A stretch of DNA of 64,000 nt from Mycolicibacterium porcinum (GTDB lineage: Bacteria; Actinomycetota; Actinomycetes; Mycobacteriales; Mycobacteriaceae): the NCBI GenBank assembly GCA_002086835.1, contig MVIG01000017.1, positions 1 to 64,000 of the forward strand. The letters are read 5' to 3'. The notes beneath the pieces were generated by a model. The model did no database searches and was not told where the DNA came from. It worked only from the letters and a program-made list of their open reading frames with translations. Position numbers and translations under genes: made by a program. Positions 19,357-31,145 of this stretch are shown piece after piece (within the stretch, counting starts at the first letter, position 1; each line of letters begins with the position of its first letter).

Positions 19357-21348
19357 TTAGTCGACGTCCATCGAGCCGGGAGCGGTCTTGGAGACCTGCA
19401 CCAGGAACTCGTAGTTGTTCTTGGTCTTGCGCAGCTGGCTCATCAGCAGGTCGATGGCCTGGTGCGAGTCCAGCCCGGACAGCACGCGGCGCAGCTTGTG
19501 CACGATCGCGAACTCGTCGGGGCTGAGCAGCAGCTCATCCTTTCGGGTGCCCGACGGGTTGACGTCGACCGCGGGGAACACCCGGCGCTCGGCGATCTTG
19601 CGGTCCAGCTTGAGCTCGGCGTTACCGGTGCCCTTGAACTCCTCGAAGATCACGGTGTCACCGGTCGACCCGGTCTCGACCATGGCCGTGGCGATGATGG
19701 TCAGCGAGCCGCCGTGCTCGATGTTGCGGGCCGCGCCGAGGAACCGCTTCGGCGGGTACAGCGCGGTGGAGTCAACACCACCGGACAAGATGCGGCCCGA
19801 GGCCGGGGACGCGTTGTTGTACGCGCGGCCCAGACGGGTGATCGAGTCCAGCAGCACGACGACGTCCTTGCCCTGCTCGACCAGGCGCTTGGCCCGCTCG
19901 ATCGCCAGCTCGGCAGCCTGGGTGTGGTCTGACGGCGGACGGTCGAAGGTCGAGGCGATGACCTCACCCTTCACCGAACGCTGCATGTCGGTGACCTCTT
20001 CCGGACGCTCGTCGACGAGCACCACCATCAGGTGGCATTCCGGGTTGTTCTTGGTGATCGCGTTGGCGATGTCCTGCATGATCGTGGTCTTACCGGCCTT
20101 GGGCGGCGACACGATCAGGGCGCGCTGGCCCTTACCGATCGGCATGATCAGATCGATGACACGGGTGGTGAGCCGCTCGGGCGTGGTCTCCAGGCGCAGC
20201 CGCTGGTTCGGGTACAGCGGGGTCAGCTTGGTGAAATCGGGGCGGTTCTTGGCCGCCTCGACCGGACCGCCGTTGACGCTGTCCAGGCGCACCAGCGGGT
20301 TGAACTTCTGCCGCGGGTTGTTGCCGCCGCCCTCGCCCTCGCGGGGCACCCGGACCGCGCCGGTGACCGCGTCACCGCGGCGCAGACCGTTCTTGCGCAC
20401 CATGTTCATGGAGACGTAGACGTCGTTCGGCCCGGCGAGGTAGCCCGACGTGCGGACGAACGCGTAGTTGTCCAGGACGTCGAGGATGCCCGCGACGGGC
20501 TGGACGACGTCATCCTCGCGCAGCTCGGTCTCGTTGCCGCCCTCGCCGCCGCGCTCTCCGCGGCGGCGGCGGTCGCGATCCCGGAACCGGCGCCCGCGGC
20601 GACCCTGACGGCCTTCGCCGTCACCGTCGTCGTCGTTGTTGTTACTGCCAGAGGAGTTGCCGCCCCGGTTCTGCTGGTTGTCCTGCTGATCGGACTGGTC
20701 GCGGCCCTGACCCTTGTCCTGCTTCTGGTCGCGATCCTGCTTCTGGTCGCGCTTGTCGTCCTGCTTGTTGTCGGCCTTGTTCTCGCCCTCGGACTGCTCA
20801 CGCTTCTCGCGGCGTTCCTGACGCTCGCGCTTGTCCTGCTTGGCGGGCTTTTCCTGCTGCTCAGCGGCGGGCTCGGCGGCCTTCGTGTCGGCCTCGGCGG
20901 CGGAATCGGTCTTGGCCTCGGCCTTGGCGCCTTCGGTGCCCGCCTCGTCCTTGGCGTCGGCGGCCGGGGCACCGGCCTGACGCGAGGAACCCCGACGCTC
21001 GCGGCGACGCGGCGCGGGCTGCTCAGCGGCCTCGGCACCGGCGGCCGGCTGGGCGTCGCCGGGGGCTTGCTGAGGGGCCTCGGTGGCACCGTTGGACTCG
21101 CCGCGATGGGCGCGAATAGCTGCGATCAATTCACTCTTGCGCAAACCGGACGCGCCTTCAACACCGATTTCCTTGGCGAGCGCGCGCAGCTCAGGCAGCA
21201 CCATGGTCGACAGCGACGCCGGCCGGGCGCTCGAAGCGCGCCGCGCAGCCGTGGTGTCAGCGGTCGCGGTGCTTTCAGATGTCACGGCATCAGGTAGATC
21301 TCCAGCGCCATTTGCACTGTCAGCCGTGAAGAGGTCCGTATCTGTCAC
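19357..21348 (-). CDS. rho: transcription termination factor Rho
   Basis: This hexameric RNA helicase ends untranslated transcripts. It is 663 residues, much longer than E. coli Rho (419). Residues about 60-270 are a low-complexity Ala/Glu/Lys/Arg/Gln/Asn/Gly region inserted in the N-terminal part, typical of actinobacterial Rho and rich in charged repeats. The ATPase core has Walker A PPKAGKTT and VVLLDSITRLGRAYN. The GTG at 21348 is preferred (AAAGGA five bases upstream, homology from TDTDLF). An upstream ATG at 21411 is in the leader. Confidence 0.97.
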   Translation of the reverse strand: MTDTDLFTADSANGAGDLPDAVTSESTATADTTAARRASSARPASLSTMVLPELRALAKEIGVEGASGLRKSELIAAIRAHRGESNGATEAPQQAPGDAQPAAGAEAAEQPAPRRRERRGSSRQAGAPAADAKDEAGTEGAKAEAKTDSAAEADTKAAEPAAEQQEKPAKQDKRERQERREKREQSEGENKADNKQDDKRDQKQDRDQKQDKGQGRDQSDQQDNQQNRGGNSSGSNNNDDDGDGEGRQGRRGRRFRDRDRRRRGERGGEGGNETELREDDVVQPVAGILDVLDNYAFVRTSGYLAGPNDVYVSMNMVRKNGLRRGDAVTGAVRVPREGEGGGNNPRQKFNPLVRLDSVNGGPVEAAKNRPDFTKLTPLYPNQRLRLETTPERLTTRVIDLIMPIGKGQRALIVSPPKAGKTTIMQDIANAITKNNPECHLMVVLVDERPEEVTDMQRSVKGEVIASTFDRPPSDHTQAAELAIERAKRLVEQGKDVVVLLDSITRLGRAYNNASPASGRILSGGVDSTALYPPKRFLGAARNIEHGGSLTIIATAMVETGSTGDTVIFEEFKGTGNAELKLDRKIAERRVFPAVDVNPSGTRKDELLLSPDEFAIVHKLRRVLSGLDSHQAIDLLMSQLRKTKNNYEFLVQVSKTAPGSMDVD

Positions 21349-21606
21349 GGATTTCCTTTCTTTCCCCCGCTCATCAGGTAATGCGAGGGTTCCCCAAAGG
21401 TCGATGCGCATTCAGCTGAAACGCTGAACACGTAGCTCACACCGTCGCCTGCGCAACGGCGATCGCCAGGATTCGCCGAGATGGCGAACCGTCAGTCCAC
21501 GAGTAGAACACAAGAAGATTGGGTGGTCGTCCTGGTGTCGACGCAGGCAGAGACCCTGCGAGTGCTGGACGAGAGCGAGAATAACTCGCTTTGGTGAAGT
21601 AATCAA
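21349..21606 (-). promoter_or_regulatory. rho promoter and about 220-nt leader
   Basis: A promoter fit is -35 TTGATT (21601-21606), 17 bp, and -10 TATTCT (21578-21583) on the minus strand. It would give a leader of about 220 nt before the GTG. Rho is autoregulated through its leader in other bacteria; a long untranslated leader here fits that. Only short minus-strand frames are seen in it, and none looks like a gene. Confidence 0.55.
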
Positions 21607-21659
21607 GCAACGTCAACGCTGGGCGTGTGGCGTTCACTTCTTCTCGTGCCGCTCAATCG

Positions 21660-23709
<2,050 letters not shown>

Positions 23710-23713
<4 letters not shown>

Positions 23714-25029
23714 GCGTTCGTTCCTTCCATACGCAGCACGCTGTTGATGGTCTGCACCACGTCGAGATCGGCCAGCGCCTCAACGGTCTCCGAGAGCGCG
23801 GCATCGGTGGCCTGGTGGGTGACCACGACGATGCGGGCACCGCACGGCTGCCCCTCCTCGTCGACCATGCCCTCTTGTCGCACCTCGGCGATGCTGACCT
23901 CGCGTTTGGCGAATTCGGCTGCCACAGCGGACAACACACCGGGCCGGTCGGACACGTTCATGTTGACGTAGTAGCGGGTGGGGATGAATCCGATCGGGGC
24001 GATCGGCAGCTTGGCGTACTTGGATTCGCGCGGGCCACGGCCACCCTGGACCCGGTTGCGCGCGGCCATCACGACGTCGCCCATCACCGCCGACGCGGTC
24101 GGCGCTCCCCCGGCGCCCTGGCCGTAGAACATCAGCCGGCCGGCCGCCTCGGCCTCGACGACCACGGCGTTGAACGCGCCGTTGACCGCGGCCAGCGGGT
24201 GCGTCAACGGCACCAGCGCCGGGTAGACGCGCGCCGAAACACGTTGCTTGCCTTCGTCGGTGGTCAAGCGCTCGCAGATGGCCAGCAGCTTGATGGTGCA
24301 GCCAAGGGCCCGTGCCGATTCGAAGTCGGCGGCGCTCACCTTGGTGATGCCTTCGCGGTAGACGTCGTCGGCGGTGACCCGCGTGTGGAATGCGATCGAG
24401 GCCAGGATCGCGGCCTTGGCGGCGGCGTCATAGCCCTCGACGTCGGCGGTGGGATCAGCCTCGGCGTAACCGAGGGCGCTCGCATCGGCCAACGCCGAGT
24501 TGTAATCGGCTCCGGTGCTGTCCATCTCGGACAGGATGTAGTTGGTGGTGCCGTTGACGATGCCGGCCACCCGCAGCACCGAATCGCCTGCCAGCGACTG
24601 GGTGAGGGGGCGGATCACGGGGATGGCACCGGCCACCGCGGCCTCGAAATACAGGTCGACACGGGCCTTTTCGGCGGCCTGCGCCAGTTCACCGGTGGAC
24701 TGCGCCATCAGCGCCTTGTTGGCGGTGACCACCGACTTGCCCTGTTCGAGCGCGGCCAGGATGGCCTTGCGGGCCGGCTTCACCGGGCCCATCAGCTCCA
24801 CCACGATGTCGACGTCGTCACGGGACACCAGCTCGACGATGTCGTCGGTGAGCAGGTCCTTGGGCACCCCACGGTCACCGGAGACCTTGCGCACGCCGAT
24901 ACCGCGCACCTCCAGCGGGGCGCCGATACGGGCCGCGAGATCGGCGGCGCTCTCGTTGATGATGCGCACCACTTCGCTGCCGACGTTGCCCAGCCCCAGC
25001 ACCGCTACGCCGATGGGCTTCTCACTCAT
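23710..25029 (-). CDS. thrA: homoserine dehydrogenase
   Basis: This enzyme reduces aspartate semialdehyde to homoserine with NAD(P)H, the branch point to threonine and methionine. The 439-residue protein has the Rossmann motif [17 protein letters not shown], the catalytic-domain GTTNYIL segment and a C-terminal ACT domain from about residue 350 ([20 protein letters not shown]), so threonine feedback inhibition is likely. It is not fused to aspartokinase. It overlaps both neighbours by 4 bp. Confidence 0.98.
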
Positions 25030-26450
25030 TGACCACTCACCTCCAAGCTCAAAAGATCATCGACGGTCTCCCGACGGAGCACCAGCCGCGACGTGCCGTC
25101 CTTCACGGCCACCACGGCGGGACGGCACAGCAGGTTGTACCGGCTCGACATCGAGTAGCAGTAGGCGCCGGTCGCGGCGACGGCCAGCAGGTCGCCCGGC
25201 GCGATGTCGTCGGAGACCCAGGTGTCGCGCACGACGATGTCACCGGTCTCGCAGTGCTTTCCGACGATGCGCGCCAGGGCCGCGGGTGCGTCGCTGACCC
25301 GCGAGACCAGCCGCGCGTCGTACTCCGCGCCGTACAGGGCCGGGCGGATGTTGTCGCTCATCCCGCCGTCGACGCTCACGTAGCGGCGCTCCGCCGCGGC
25401 GCTGATCGCCACGTCTTTGACGGTGCCGATCTCGTAGAGCGTGACGGTGCCCGGGCCTGCGATGGCGCGGCCTGGCTCGACCACGAGCTTCGGCGTCGGC
25501 AGCCCGACCGCCGCGGACTCGCTGCGCACGATGGCCAGCAGTTTGTCGGCCAGCTCCTGCATCGGCGGCGGATCGTCGTCGGGAACATAGGAGATCCCCA
25601 AGCCGCCACCGAGGTCGATGATCGACATCTGCGACGTCTTTTCGACACCGAATTCCGACACCACGTCACGCAGCAGGCCGATCACCCGGTGGGCGGCCAC
25701 CTCGAAGCCGGCCACGTCGAAGATCTGGCTGCCCACATGGCAATGCAGTCCGACCAGGCGCAGGTTGTCGGTGCCGAACACCGTGCGCACCGCCTCCATC
25801 GCCGCGCCACTGGCCAGGGACAGCCCGAACTTCTGATCTTCGTGGGCGGTGGAGATGAACTCGTGGGTGTGCGCCTCCACTCCGGGCGTCACCCGCACCA
25901 GAACGTCCTGGACGATGCCCGCCGCGCCGGCGACGTCATCCAGCCGCTCGATCTCGATCAGGGAATCGACGACCACGTGCCCGACCCCGGCCTTGACGGC
26001 CGCGCTCAGCTCGGCGACGGATTTGTTGTTGCCGTGCAAGGTGATTCGTTCCGGCGGGAAGTCGGCGTGCAGGGCGACGGCCAGCTCTCCCCCGGTGGCC
26101 ACGTCGAGCGACAGGCCTTCCTGGTTGACCCAGCGCGCGATCTCACTGCACAGGAACGCCTTCGCCGCGTAGTGCACGTAGTCGCCGCCGCCGAACGCCG
26201 AGGCGATGTCGCGGCAGCGGGATCGGAAGTCGTCCTCGTCGATCACGAACAGCGGGGTGCCGTATTCGGCCGCCAACTCGGTGACCGGGACACCGGCGAT
26301 CGACACCACACCGTCGTCGCCACGAACCAGGTTGCGGGGCCATACATTCGGAGCCAGCAGCATGACCTCGTCAGCGGACTGCGGCTTCGCCGGGGCGCCC
26401 GCATGGTGGACCTCGTCGGCGTGCCGGGGCCCGGCGGGGTGCGCGTTCAC
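25026..26450 (-). CDS. lysA: diaminopimelate decarboxylase
   Basis: This PLP enzyme makes lysine from meso-diaminopimelate. The PLP Lys lies in [14 protein letters not shown], and HCHVGSQI and CETGDIVV are present. It is 474 residues, with about 27 extra at the N-terminus compared with the M. tuberculosis form. The GTG at 26450 overlaps the argS stop (GTGA); a frame reading further back into argS has no homology. It sits with the threonine genes since both pathways share aspartate semialdehyde. Confidence 0.98.
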   Translation of the reverse strand: MNAHPAGPRHADEVHHAGAPAKPQSADEVMLLAPNVWPRNLVRGDDGVVSIAGVPVTELAAEYGTPLFVIDEDDFRSRCRDIASAFGGGDYVHYAAKAFLCSEIARWVNQEGLSLDVATGGELAVALHADFPPERITLHGNNKSVAELSAAVKAGVGHVVVDSLIEIERLDDVAGAAGIVQDVLVRVTPGVEAHTHEFISTAHEDQKFGLSLASGAAMEAVRTVFGTDNLRLVGLHCHVGSQIFDVAGFEVAAHRVIGLLRDVVSEFGVEKTSQMSIIDLGGGLGISYVPDDDPPPMQELADKLLAIVRSESAAVGLPTPKLVVEPGRAIAGPGTVTLYEIGTVKDVAISAAAERRYVSVDGGMSDNIRPALYGAEYDARLVSRVSDAPAALARIVGKHCETGDIVVRDTWVSDDIAPGDLLAVAATGAYCYSMSSRYNLLCRPAVVAVKDGTSRLVLRRETVDDLLSLEVSGQ

Positions 26451-28096
26451 ATGCGCTCCGGAGCGGTGACGCCCAGGATGGCCAGACCGTTCGCGATCAC
26501 CTGTCGGGTGGCTTCGCACAGTGCGAGGCGTGCCGAGTTGAGTTCTCCCGGGTTCTCATCGCCCTGCGGCAGCACGCGGCAGGCGTCGTAGAACCGGTGG
26601 TAGTCGCCGGCCAGGTCTTCGAGGTACCGGCACACGCGGTGCGGCTCCCGCAGCGCGGCAGCGGCTTTGAGCACCCGGGGGAACTCACCGAGGTTGCGGA
26701 TCAGGACGCCTTCTTTTTCGTGGGTCAGCAGATCCAGGTGAGCCGTGTCGGCGGCGACGCCCAGGTCGGCGGCGTTACGCGAGAGCGCAGACAACCGCGC
26801 GTGCGCGTATTGCACGTAGTAGACCGGGTTTTCGTTGGACGCACTGGACCACAGGGCCAGATCGATGTCGATCGGGGTGTCCACCGAGGACCGGATGAGC
26901 GAGTACCGCGCGGCATCGACACCGATGGCCTCGACCAGATCGTCGAGGGTGATGACGGTGCCGGCGCGCTTGCTCATCCGGACGGGCTGGCCGTCACGGA
27001 CCAGGTTGACCATCTGGCCGATCAGCACCTCGACGGTGTCCGGGTTGTCCCCGAGTGCCGCGGCCGCCGCCTTCAGGCGGGCGATGTAGCCGTGGTGGTC
27101 GGCGCCGAGCATGTAGATGCACAGGTCGAATCCGCGCTGGCGCTTGTCCAGGTAGTACGCGAGATCGCCCGCGATGTACGCCGCGTTGCCGTCGCTCTTG
27201 ATGACCACGCGGTCCTTGTCATCGCCGAATTCGGTGGTGCGCAACCAGGTTGCGCCGTCCTTCTCGTAGATGTTGCCGGTCTCGCGCAGCTTGGCGATGG
27301 CCTGATCGACGCGGCCCGAGGTGTGCATCGAGTCTTCGTGGGTGTACACGTCGAAGTCGGTGCCGAACTCGTGCAGCGATTCCTTGATGTGGGTGAACAT
27401 CAGGTCCACACCGATCTCGCGGAAGGTCTCCTGCTGTTCGTCGGCGGGCAGGCTCATCACATCGGGCCGCTTGGCCAGCACGGCAGCGGCGATGTCGTTG
27501 ATGTAGGTACCGGCATAGCCGTCCTCCGGGGCCGGCTCCCCCTTGGCCGCGGCGACCAACGAGCGGGCGAACCGGTCGATCTGGGCGCCATGGTCGTTGA
27601 AGTAGTACTCGCGGGTGACGTCGGCGCCCTGGGTGGACAGCAGCCGGCCCAGCGCGTCACCGACCGCGGCCCAGCGGGTGCCGCCGATGTGGATCGGTCC
27701 GGTCGGGTTGGCCGAGACGAACTCGAGGTTGATCTTCTCGGCCAACTCAGTCGAGTTGCCGTAGCTCGCGCCCGCGGTCAGCACGTTGGTGACGATGACG
27801 CCCTGCGCCGACGCCTCGATGCGCAGATTGACGAAACCGGGCCCGGCGACCTCGGCGGCCGCGATGCCGTCGGCCGCGGCCAGTGCGGTGGCCAGCCAGC
27901 CGGCCAGCTCGCGCGGGTTGACCCCGACCTTCTTCCCGAGCTGCAGCGCGAGGTTGGTCGCGTAGTCGCCGTGCTCGAGGTTGCGCGGACGCTCGACCGT
28001 GACGGTGTCGGGCAACGCGGCGGTGTCCAGGTCGTGTTCGGTCAGCACTGCGGCGGCAGTAGCCTTGAGCAGCTCTGCAAGGTCGGCGGGGGTCAC
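26447..28096 (-). CDS. argS: arginyl-tRNA synthetase
   Basis: This class I synthetase charges tRNA-Arg. The 549-residue protein has the HIGH-like motif in [20 protein letters not shown] and the DALR anticodon-binding domain at the end. The GTG at 28096 is chosen from homology ([10 protein letters not shown]) with AGGATGGA upstream; the in-frame ATG at 28150 lies in the promoter region shared with a tRNA-Arg gene on the other strand. It heads the argS-lysA-thrA-thrC-thrB operon. Confidence 0.98.
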   Translation of the reverse strand: MTPADLAELLKATAAAVLTEHDLDTAALPDTVTVERPRNLEHGDYATNLALQLGKKVGVNPRELAGWLATALAAADGIAAAEVAGPGFVNLRIEASAQGVIVTNVLTAGASYGNSTELAEKINLEFVSANPTGPIHIGGTRWAAVGDALGRLLSTQGADVTREYYFNDHGAQIDRFARSLVAAAKGEPAPEDGYAGTYINDIAAAVLAKRPDVMSLPADEQQETFREIGVDLMFTHIKESLHEFGTDFDVYTHEDSMHTSGRVDQAIAKLRETGNIYEKDGATWLRTTEFGDDKDRVVIKSDGNAAYIAGDLAYYLDKRQRGFDLCIYMLGADHHGYIARLKAAAAALGDNPDTVEVLIGQMVNLVRDGQPVRMSKRAGTVITLDDLVEAIGVDAARYSLIRSSVDTPIDIDLALWSSASNENPVYYVQYAHARLSALSRNAADLGVAADTAHLDLLTHEKEGVLIRNLGEFPRVLKAAAALREPHRVCRYLEDLAGDYHRFYDACRVLPQGDENPGELNSARLALCEATRQVIANGLAILGVTAPERM

Positions 28097-28201
28097 GAGG
28101 GTCCATCCTATGGTCTGGGGTCCCCACGCCCCGAATCCGTATTCGCTCATCCATGCGCTACGCTATGCAAGCCCAATCGGCGCAGCTGATCTTCAGCCCG
28201 C

Positions 28202-28274
28202 GCCCCCGTAGCTCAGGGGATAGAGCGTCTGCCTCCGGAGCAGAAGGCCGCAGGTTCGAATCCTGCCGGGGGCA
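28202..28274 (+). tRNA. tRNA-Arg (anticodon CCG)
   Basis: This is a complete 73-base cloverleaf. Acceptor arms are GCCCCCG and CGGGGGC with discriminator A, the D arm is GCTC/GAGC, the anticodon loop is CTCCGGA giving CCG (reads CGG), and the T loop is GGTTCGAATCC. CCA is not encoded. It is divergent from argS, which charges it. It also marks the left border of a stretch that differs from M. tuberculosis. Confidence 0.97.
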
Positions 28275-28308
28275 CTCTTCAAAATCACGTCCTACCTGTG
28301 AAAACAGG

Positions 28309-28722
28309 TTATGCCGGGCCGTTGACGCCCTTCGCCCACGCCCATGCGGTCAGCCGCCATTCCCCGGCGATCCTGCGCAGCGCGACCGTGAAGACCGCTC
28401 CGGTCTGCGTGACCTTCTGACCATTGAGGTCGAACGTCATCGTCGTCGGGACGACGACGTACCCGCTATCTCCATCGGCATCGACATGTCGCGGCTCGCC
28501 GAGCGTGACGTGGTAGCCCGACGCACCGAGGTGCACGCCTTCCGCGAGCACGTCGCGCCACCAGTCCCGAGCGGCCGTCGGCCCCTGCCACACATGGGGC
28601 GCCATCCCGTCGAGAATCTGCATCGGATCGGCACACACCGCAGCCATCGCATCGACGTCGCCGTTGTTGAACGCGTCGAGGTACTGGCGGACCGCCGCCA
28701 TCGGATCGTTCGGCTCGGACAT
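28309..28722 (-). CDS. SnoaL/NTF2-like protein
   Basis: This 137-residue protein has a probable NTF2-like cone fold: MAAVRQYLDAFNNGDVDAMAAVC at the start, a WW-containing middle and strands ending GEWRLTAWAWAKG. Such proteins are small enzymes or ligand-binding subunits; no catalytic set can be assigned. The ATG at 28722 lies on the first base of a 40-bp palindrome, so the gene probably shares control with the divergent acyl-CoA dehydrogenase. Confidence 0.8.
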   Translation of the reverse strand: MSEPNDPMAAVRQYLDAFNNGDVDAMAAVCADPMQILDGMAPHVWQGPTAARDWWRDVLAEGVHLGASGYHVTLGEPRHVDADGDSGYVVVPTTMTFDLNGQKVTQTGAVFTVALRRIAGEWRLTAWAWAKGVNGPA

Positions 28723-28761
28723 TCTCAAACTCTATAGAATATTTTCCATAGAGTTTGAGAA
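28722..28761. promoter_or_regulatory. palindromic operator in a divergent promoter
   Basis: Arms TTCTCAAACTCTAT (28722-28735) and ATAGAGTTTGAGAA (28748-28761) are perfect inverted copies around a 12-bp A/T-rich centre. AT-rich centre and position between divergent starts suggest that it covers both -10 regions. The GntR regulator two genes downstream (29936) is the likely binder. The right arm ends against the ribosome binding site of the dehydrogenase. Confidence 0.75.
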
Positions 28762-28770
28762 AGGACCGAA

Positions 28771-29928
28771 GTGATCACCTTGTCCGCCGAAGAACAGGCC
28801 ATCGTCAGTACCGTCCGCGACTTCGTGGACAAGCAGGTCCGGCCCGTGGTCCGCGAACTCGAGCACGCCAACACCTATCCCGAAGAACTCATCGAGGCGA
28901 TGAAGGAGATGGGCATCTTCGGGTTGGCGATCCCGGAACCGTATGGCTTCGCCGCGGTGTCGATGCCCTGCTATGCCCAGGTCACCGAGGAACTCGCCCG
29001 AGGATGGATGAGCCTGGCCGGCGCGATGGGCGGACACACCGTGGTCTCCAAGCTGCTGTTGCAGTTCGGCACCGAGGAGCAGAAGCAGAAATACCTCCCC
29101 CGGATGGCCACCGGCGAGCTCCGCGCCACGATGGCCCTCACCGAACCCGGCGGCGGCTCCGACCTGCAGGCCATGCGGACCGTCGCGACCAAGGAGGAGT
29201 CCGGCTATGTGATCAACGGGTCGAAGACCTGGATCAGCAACGCCCGCAAGGCCGGCCTCGTCGCCTTGCTGTGCAAGACCGACCCCACCGCCACCCCGGC
29301 GCACAAGGGGGTGTCAATCCTGTTGGTGGAGAAGGTCCCCGGCTTCACGGTCTCCAAGGACCTGCCGAAGCTCGGCTACAAAGGCGTCGAGAGCTGCGAG
29401 ATCAATTTCGTTGACTGCCATGTAAATTCGGATGCACTGCTGGGCGGCACCGAAGGTCGGGGTTTCGCGCAGATGATGAAGGGGCTTGAGGTCGGCCGGA
29501 TCCAGGTCGCGGCGCGGGCGACCGGCGTGGCTCGCGCCGCCTTCGACGACGCGCTGCAGTACGCGCAGGAGCGGGAGAGCTTCGGGGTGCCGATCTGGCA
29601 GCACCAGTCCGTCGGCAACATGCTGGCCGACATGGGCACGAAACTCTATGCCGCGCGCAGCCTCCTGCTCGACGCGGCCGAGCGGATCGGCGCGGGCGGG
29701 CGCTGCGACATGGAGGCCGGGATGGCCAAGTTGTTCGCCTCCGAGACCGCGATGGAGATCGCGCTGAACGCCGTCCGTATCCACGGCGGCTACGGGTACT
29801 CGACCGAATACGACGTCGAACGCTACTTCCGGGATGCCCCGCTGATGATCGTCGGCGAGGGCACCAACGAGATCCAACGCGGCGTGATAGCCAAGCAGTT
29901 GGTCAAACGCGGCGGACTCGACATCTGA
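28771..29928 (+). CDS. acyl-CoA dehydrogenase
   Basis: This FAD enzyme oxidises acyl-CoA to the 2-enoyl-CoA. The 385-residue protein has the family signature MALTEPGGGSDLQAM, the SKTWISNARKAG segment, IHGGYGYSTEYDVERYFRD, and the catalytic Glu363 in VGEGTNEIQRG. It starts at GTG with AAGGA seven bases upstream. A GntR gene follows after 7 bp and a palindromic operator precedes it, so this looks like an inducible catabolic unit. The substrate is unknown. Confidence 0.93.
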   Translation: MITLSAEEQAIVSTVRDFVDKQVRPVVRELEHANTYPEELIEAMKEMGIFGLAIPEPYGFAAVSMPCYAQVTEELARGWMSLAGAMGGHTVVSKLLLQFGTEEQKQKYLPRMATGELRATMALTEPGGGSDLQAMRTVATKEESGYVINGSKTWISNARKAGLVALLCKTDPTATPAHKGVSILLVEKVPGFTVSKDLPKLGYKGVESCEINFVDCHVNSDALLGGTEGRGFAQMMKGLEVGRIQVAARATGVARAAFDDALQYAQERESFGVPIWQHQSVGNMLADMGTKLYAARSLLLDAAERIGAGGRCDMEAGMAKLFASETAMEIALNAVRIHGGYGYSTEYDVERYFRDAPLMIVGEGTNEIQRGVIAKQLVKRGGLDI

Positions 29929-29935
29929 GGCCGTG

Positions 29936-30598
29936 ATGAACAAGAGACCGACGCCGATGCGGCTGTCCGACGTCGTCGCCGCCCACGTTCGCGAACTCAT
30001 CGTCTCGGGCCAGCTGCACTCCGGAGCGTTCATCCGCCCAGAGGCGGTCGCCGACGAACTCGGGGTCAGCGCCACGCCGGCACGCGAGGGCCTGCTCCAA
30101 CTTCAGACCGAGGGCTTCCTGTCCGTCGAGCCTCGGCGCGGCTTCATGGTGACCGCGCTGTCCAGTGACGACATCCGCGACATCTACGACGCCCAGGCGC
30201 TGTTGGGCGGCGAGCTCACCGCGCGCGCCGCCGCGACGATCACACCGGCCGCGGTCGACGAACTCGAAGGAATCCAGGACGCACTCGAACGGGCCGCTGC
30301 CGCTGAGGATTTCGACGAAGAGGAACGCCTCAACCATCAATTCCACGCTCTGATCTACCGGATCAGCGGATCGCGCAAGATGCGCTGGCTGATCAAGACA
30401 ACGTTGGCGTACGCCCCGCGCAAGTTCTTCGCCGCGGTGGAGGGATGGCCGGAGGCCTCGGCCCAGGATCACCGCGCCATCATCGAGCACTTGCGGGCCA
30501 ACGACCCGGAGAAGGCCCGCGCTGCCATGGCCCGGCACATCCGCAATGCCGGCACGTTGCTTGCCGACCATTTGGCCCAGGGAGACAAACCCTCCTGA
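29936..30598 (+). CDS. GntR family regulator (FadR/FCD type)
   Basis: This 220-residue regulator has an N-terminal winged helix (AVADELGVSATPAREGLLQL, then EPRRGFMV) and a helical FCD-type effector domain ending with the conserved HIRNAG helix. FCD domains usually bind carboxylates through a metal or acyl-CoA ligands. The ATG at 29936 is 5 bases after GAGG; a GTG at 29933 is also possible. It is cotranscribed with the dehydrogenase and probably acts on the palindrome at 28722-28761. Confidence 0.9.
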   Translation: MNKRPTPMRLSDVVAAHVRELIVSGQLHSGAFIRPEAVADELGVSATPAREGLLQLQTEGFLSVEPRRGFMVTALSSDDIRDIYDAQALLGGELTARAAATITPAAVDELEGIQDALERAAAAEDFDEEERLNHQFHALIYRISGSRKMRWLIKTTLAYAPRKFFAAVEGWPEASAQDHRAIIEHLRANDPEKARAAMARHIRNAGTLLADHLAQGDKPS

Positions 30599-30699
30599 CC
30601 GCGACCGCGCGCGAAACGGTTGTTTTGGCAAACACAACTGCGATCGGGCAATTGAGTAAAAGTGACGGAGAAAAGGTCTTCAGCAAACTGCGCCCGAGG

Positions 30700-30705
30700 T
30701 ATACA
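30700..30705 (+). promoter_or_regulatory. -10 element of the first KW-repeat gene
   Basis: TATACA lies 40 bp before the ATG at 30746, fitting the mycobacterial -10 consensus. No good -35 is seen. The preceding 100 bp after the GntR stop hold no other feature that I recognise. Confidence 0.4.
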
Positions 30706-30745
30706 GTTGCTCCAACGCTTCGGCATCCATATGGGGGGACACAGC

Positions 30746-31084
30746 ATGCACAAGCTCGTAGCGGCGGCACTCGCCACCGGCGCCCTGAGCGCCGGACTCG
30801 CGCTCGCCGCGCCGGCTTCGGCGACTGACTGCAATGAGGTCGTCGAGAGCATCAATACCGACCCCGACTACACGGTGAGTTCCGGTGACAAGTGGAGCTG
30901 CGCGGGCGCGATCGAGGCCAACAAGTGGACGACGTTCCCGGGCGCGATCACCGACAAATGGGCGAGCGCTCCCGCCGACACCGCCGACAAGTGGGCCAAT
31001 GCCCCCGCCGATGTCGCCAAGAAGTGGAACGACTTCCCCGGCAAGCTGAAGGACAAGTGGACCGGTGGCGGTGACGAGGAGTAA
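30746..31084 (+). CDS. secreted KW/FPG 11-residue repeat protein, copy 1
   Basis: I do not recognise this family. The 112-residue protein has a clean Sec signal peptide (residues 1-26, cleavage after APASA) and a Cys at 29. From residue 48 it is made of six 11-residue units of the form [DNK]KWxxxPxxxx, with Trp at exactly 50, 61, 72, 83, 94 and 105 and FPG in two units (NKWTTFPGAIT, KKWNDFPGKLK). GGGGGGA before the ATG at 30746 decides the start; an earlier in-frame ATG at 30731 lacks a site. It is convergent with ssuB. A second copy lies at 35336-35707. A cell-wall or binding role is only a guess. Confidence 0.8.
   Translation: MHKLVAAALATGALSAGLALAAPASATDCNEVVESINTDPDYTVSSGDKWSCAGAIEANKWTTFPGAITDKWASAPADTADKWANAPADVAKKWNDFPGKLKDKWTGGGDEE
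30887..31081 (+). repeat. six 33-bp coding repeats (KW/FPG units)
   Basis: The units are 33 bp each and encode 11 residues. Each opens with an acidic, Asn or Lys residue then KW. DNA identity is moderate; the protein period is exact, so selection at protein level is more likely than recent DNA duplication. Confidence 0.8.
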
Positions 31085-31104
31085 ACCTCCGCACACCGCC
31101 CTAC

Positions 31105-31141
31105 ATCAGTGGTGATCCGTTTACAGCGGGTCACCACTGAT
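31105..31141. terminator. bidirectional terminator
   Basis: Arms ATCAGTGGTGA (31105-31115) and TCACCACTGAT (31131-31141) are perfect and extend by four more pairs inside (including one G-T), leaving a 7-base loop. It separates the convergent KW-repeat gene and ssuB and can serve both. Confidence 0.8.
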
Positions 31142-31145
31142 CTGT

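Noticed and set aside
20032..21297. Hydrophobic 421-codon plus-strand frame opposite rho
   Set aside because: Its Leu/Val/Ala-rich middle comes from antisense reading of the Gln/Lys/Arg/Glu-rich Rho insert, not from membrane helices.
28153..28737. Plus-strand 194-codon frame running through the tRNA-Arg gene
   Set aside because: It reads through the tRNA and then antisense to the NTF2-like gene.
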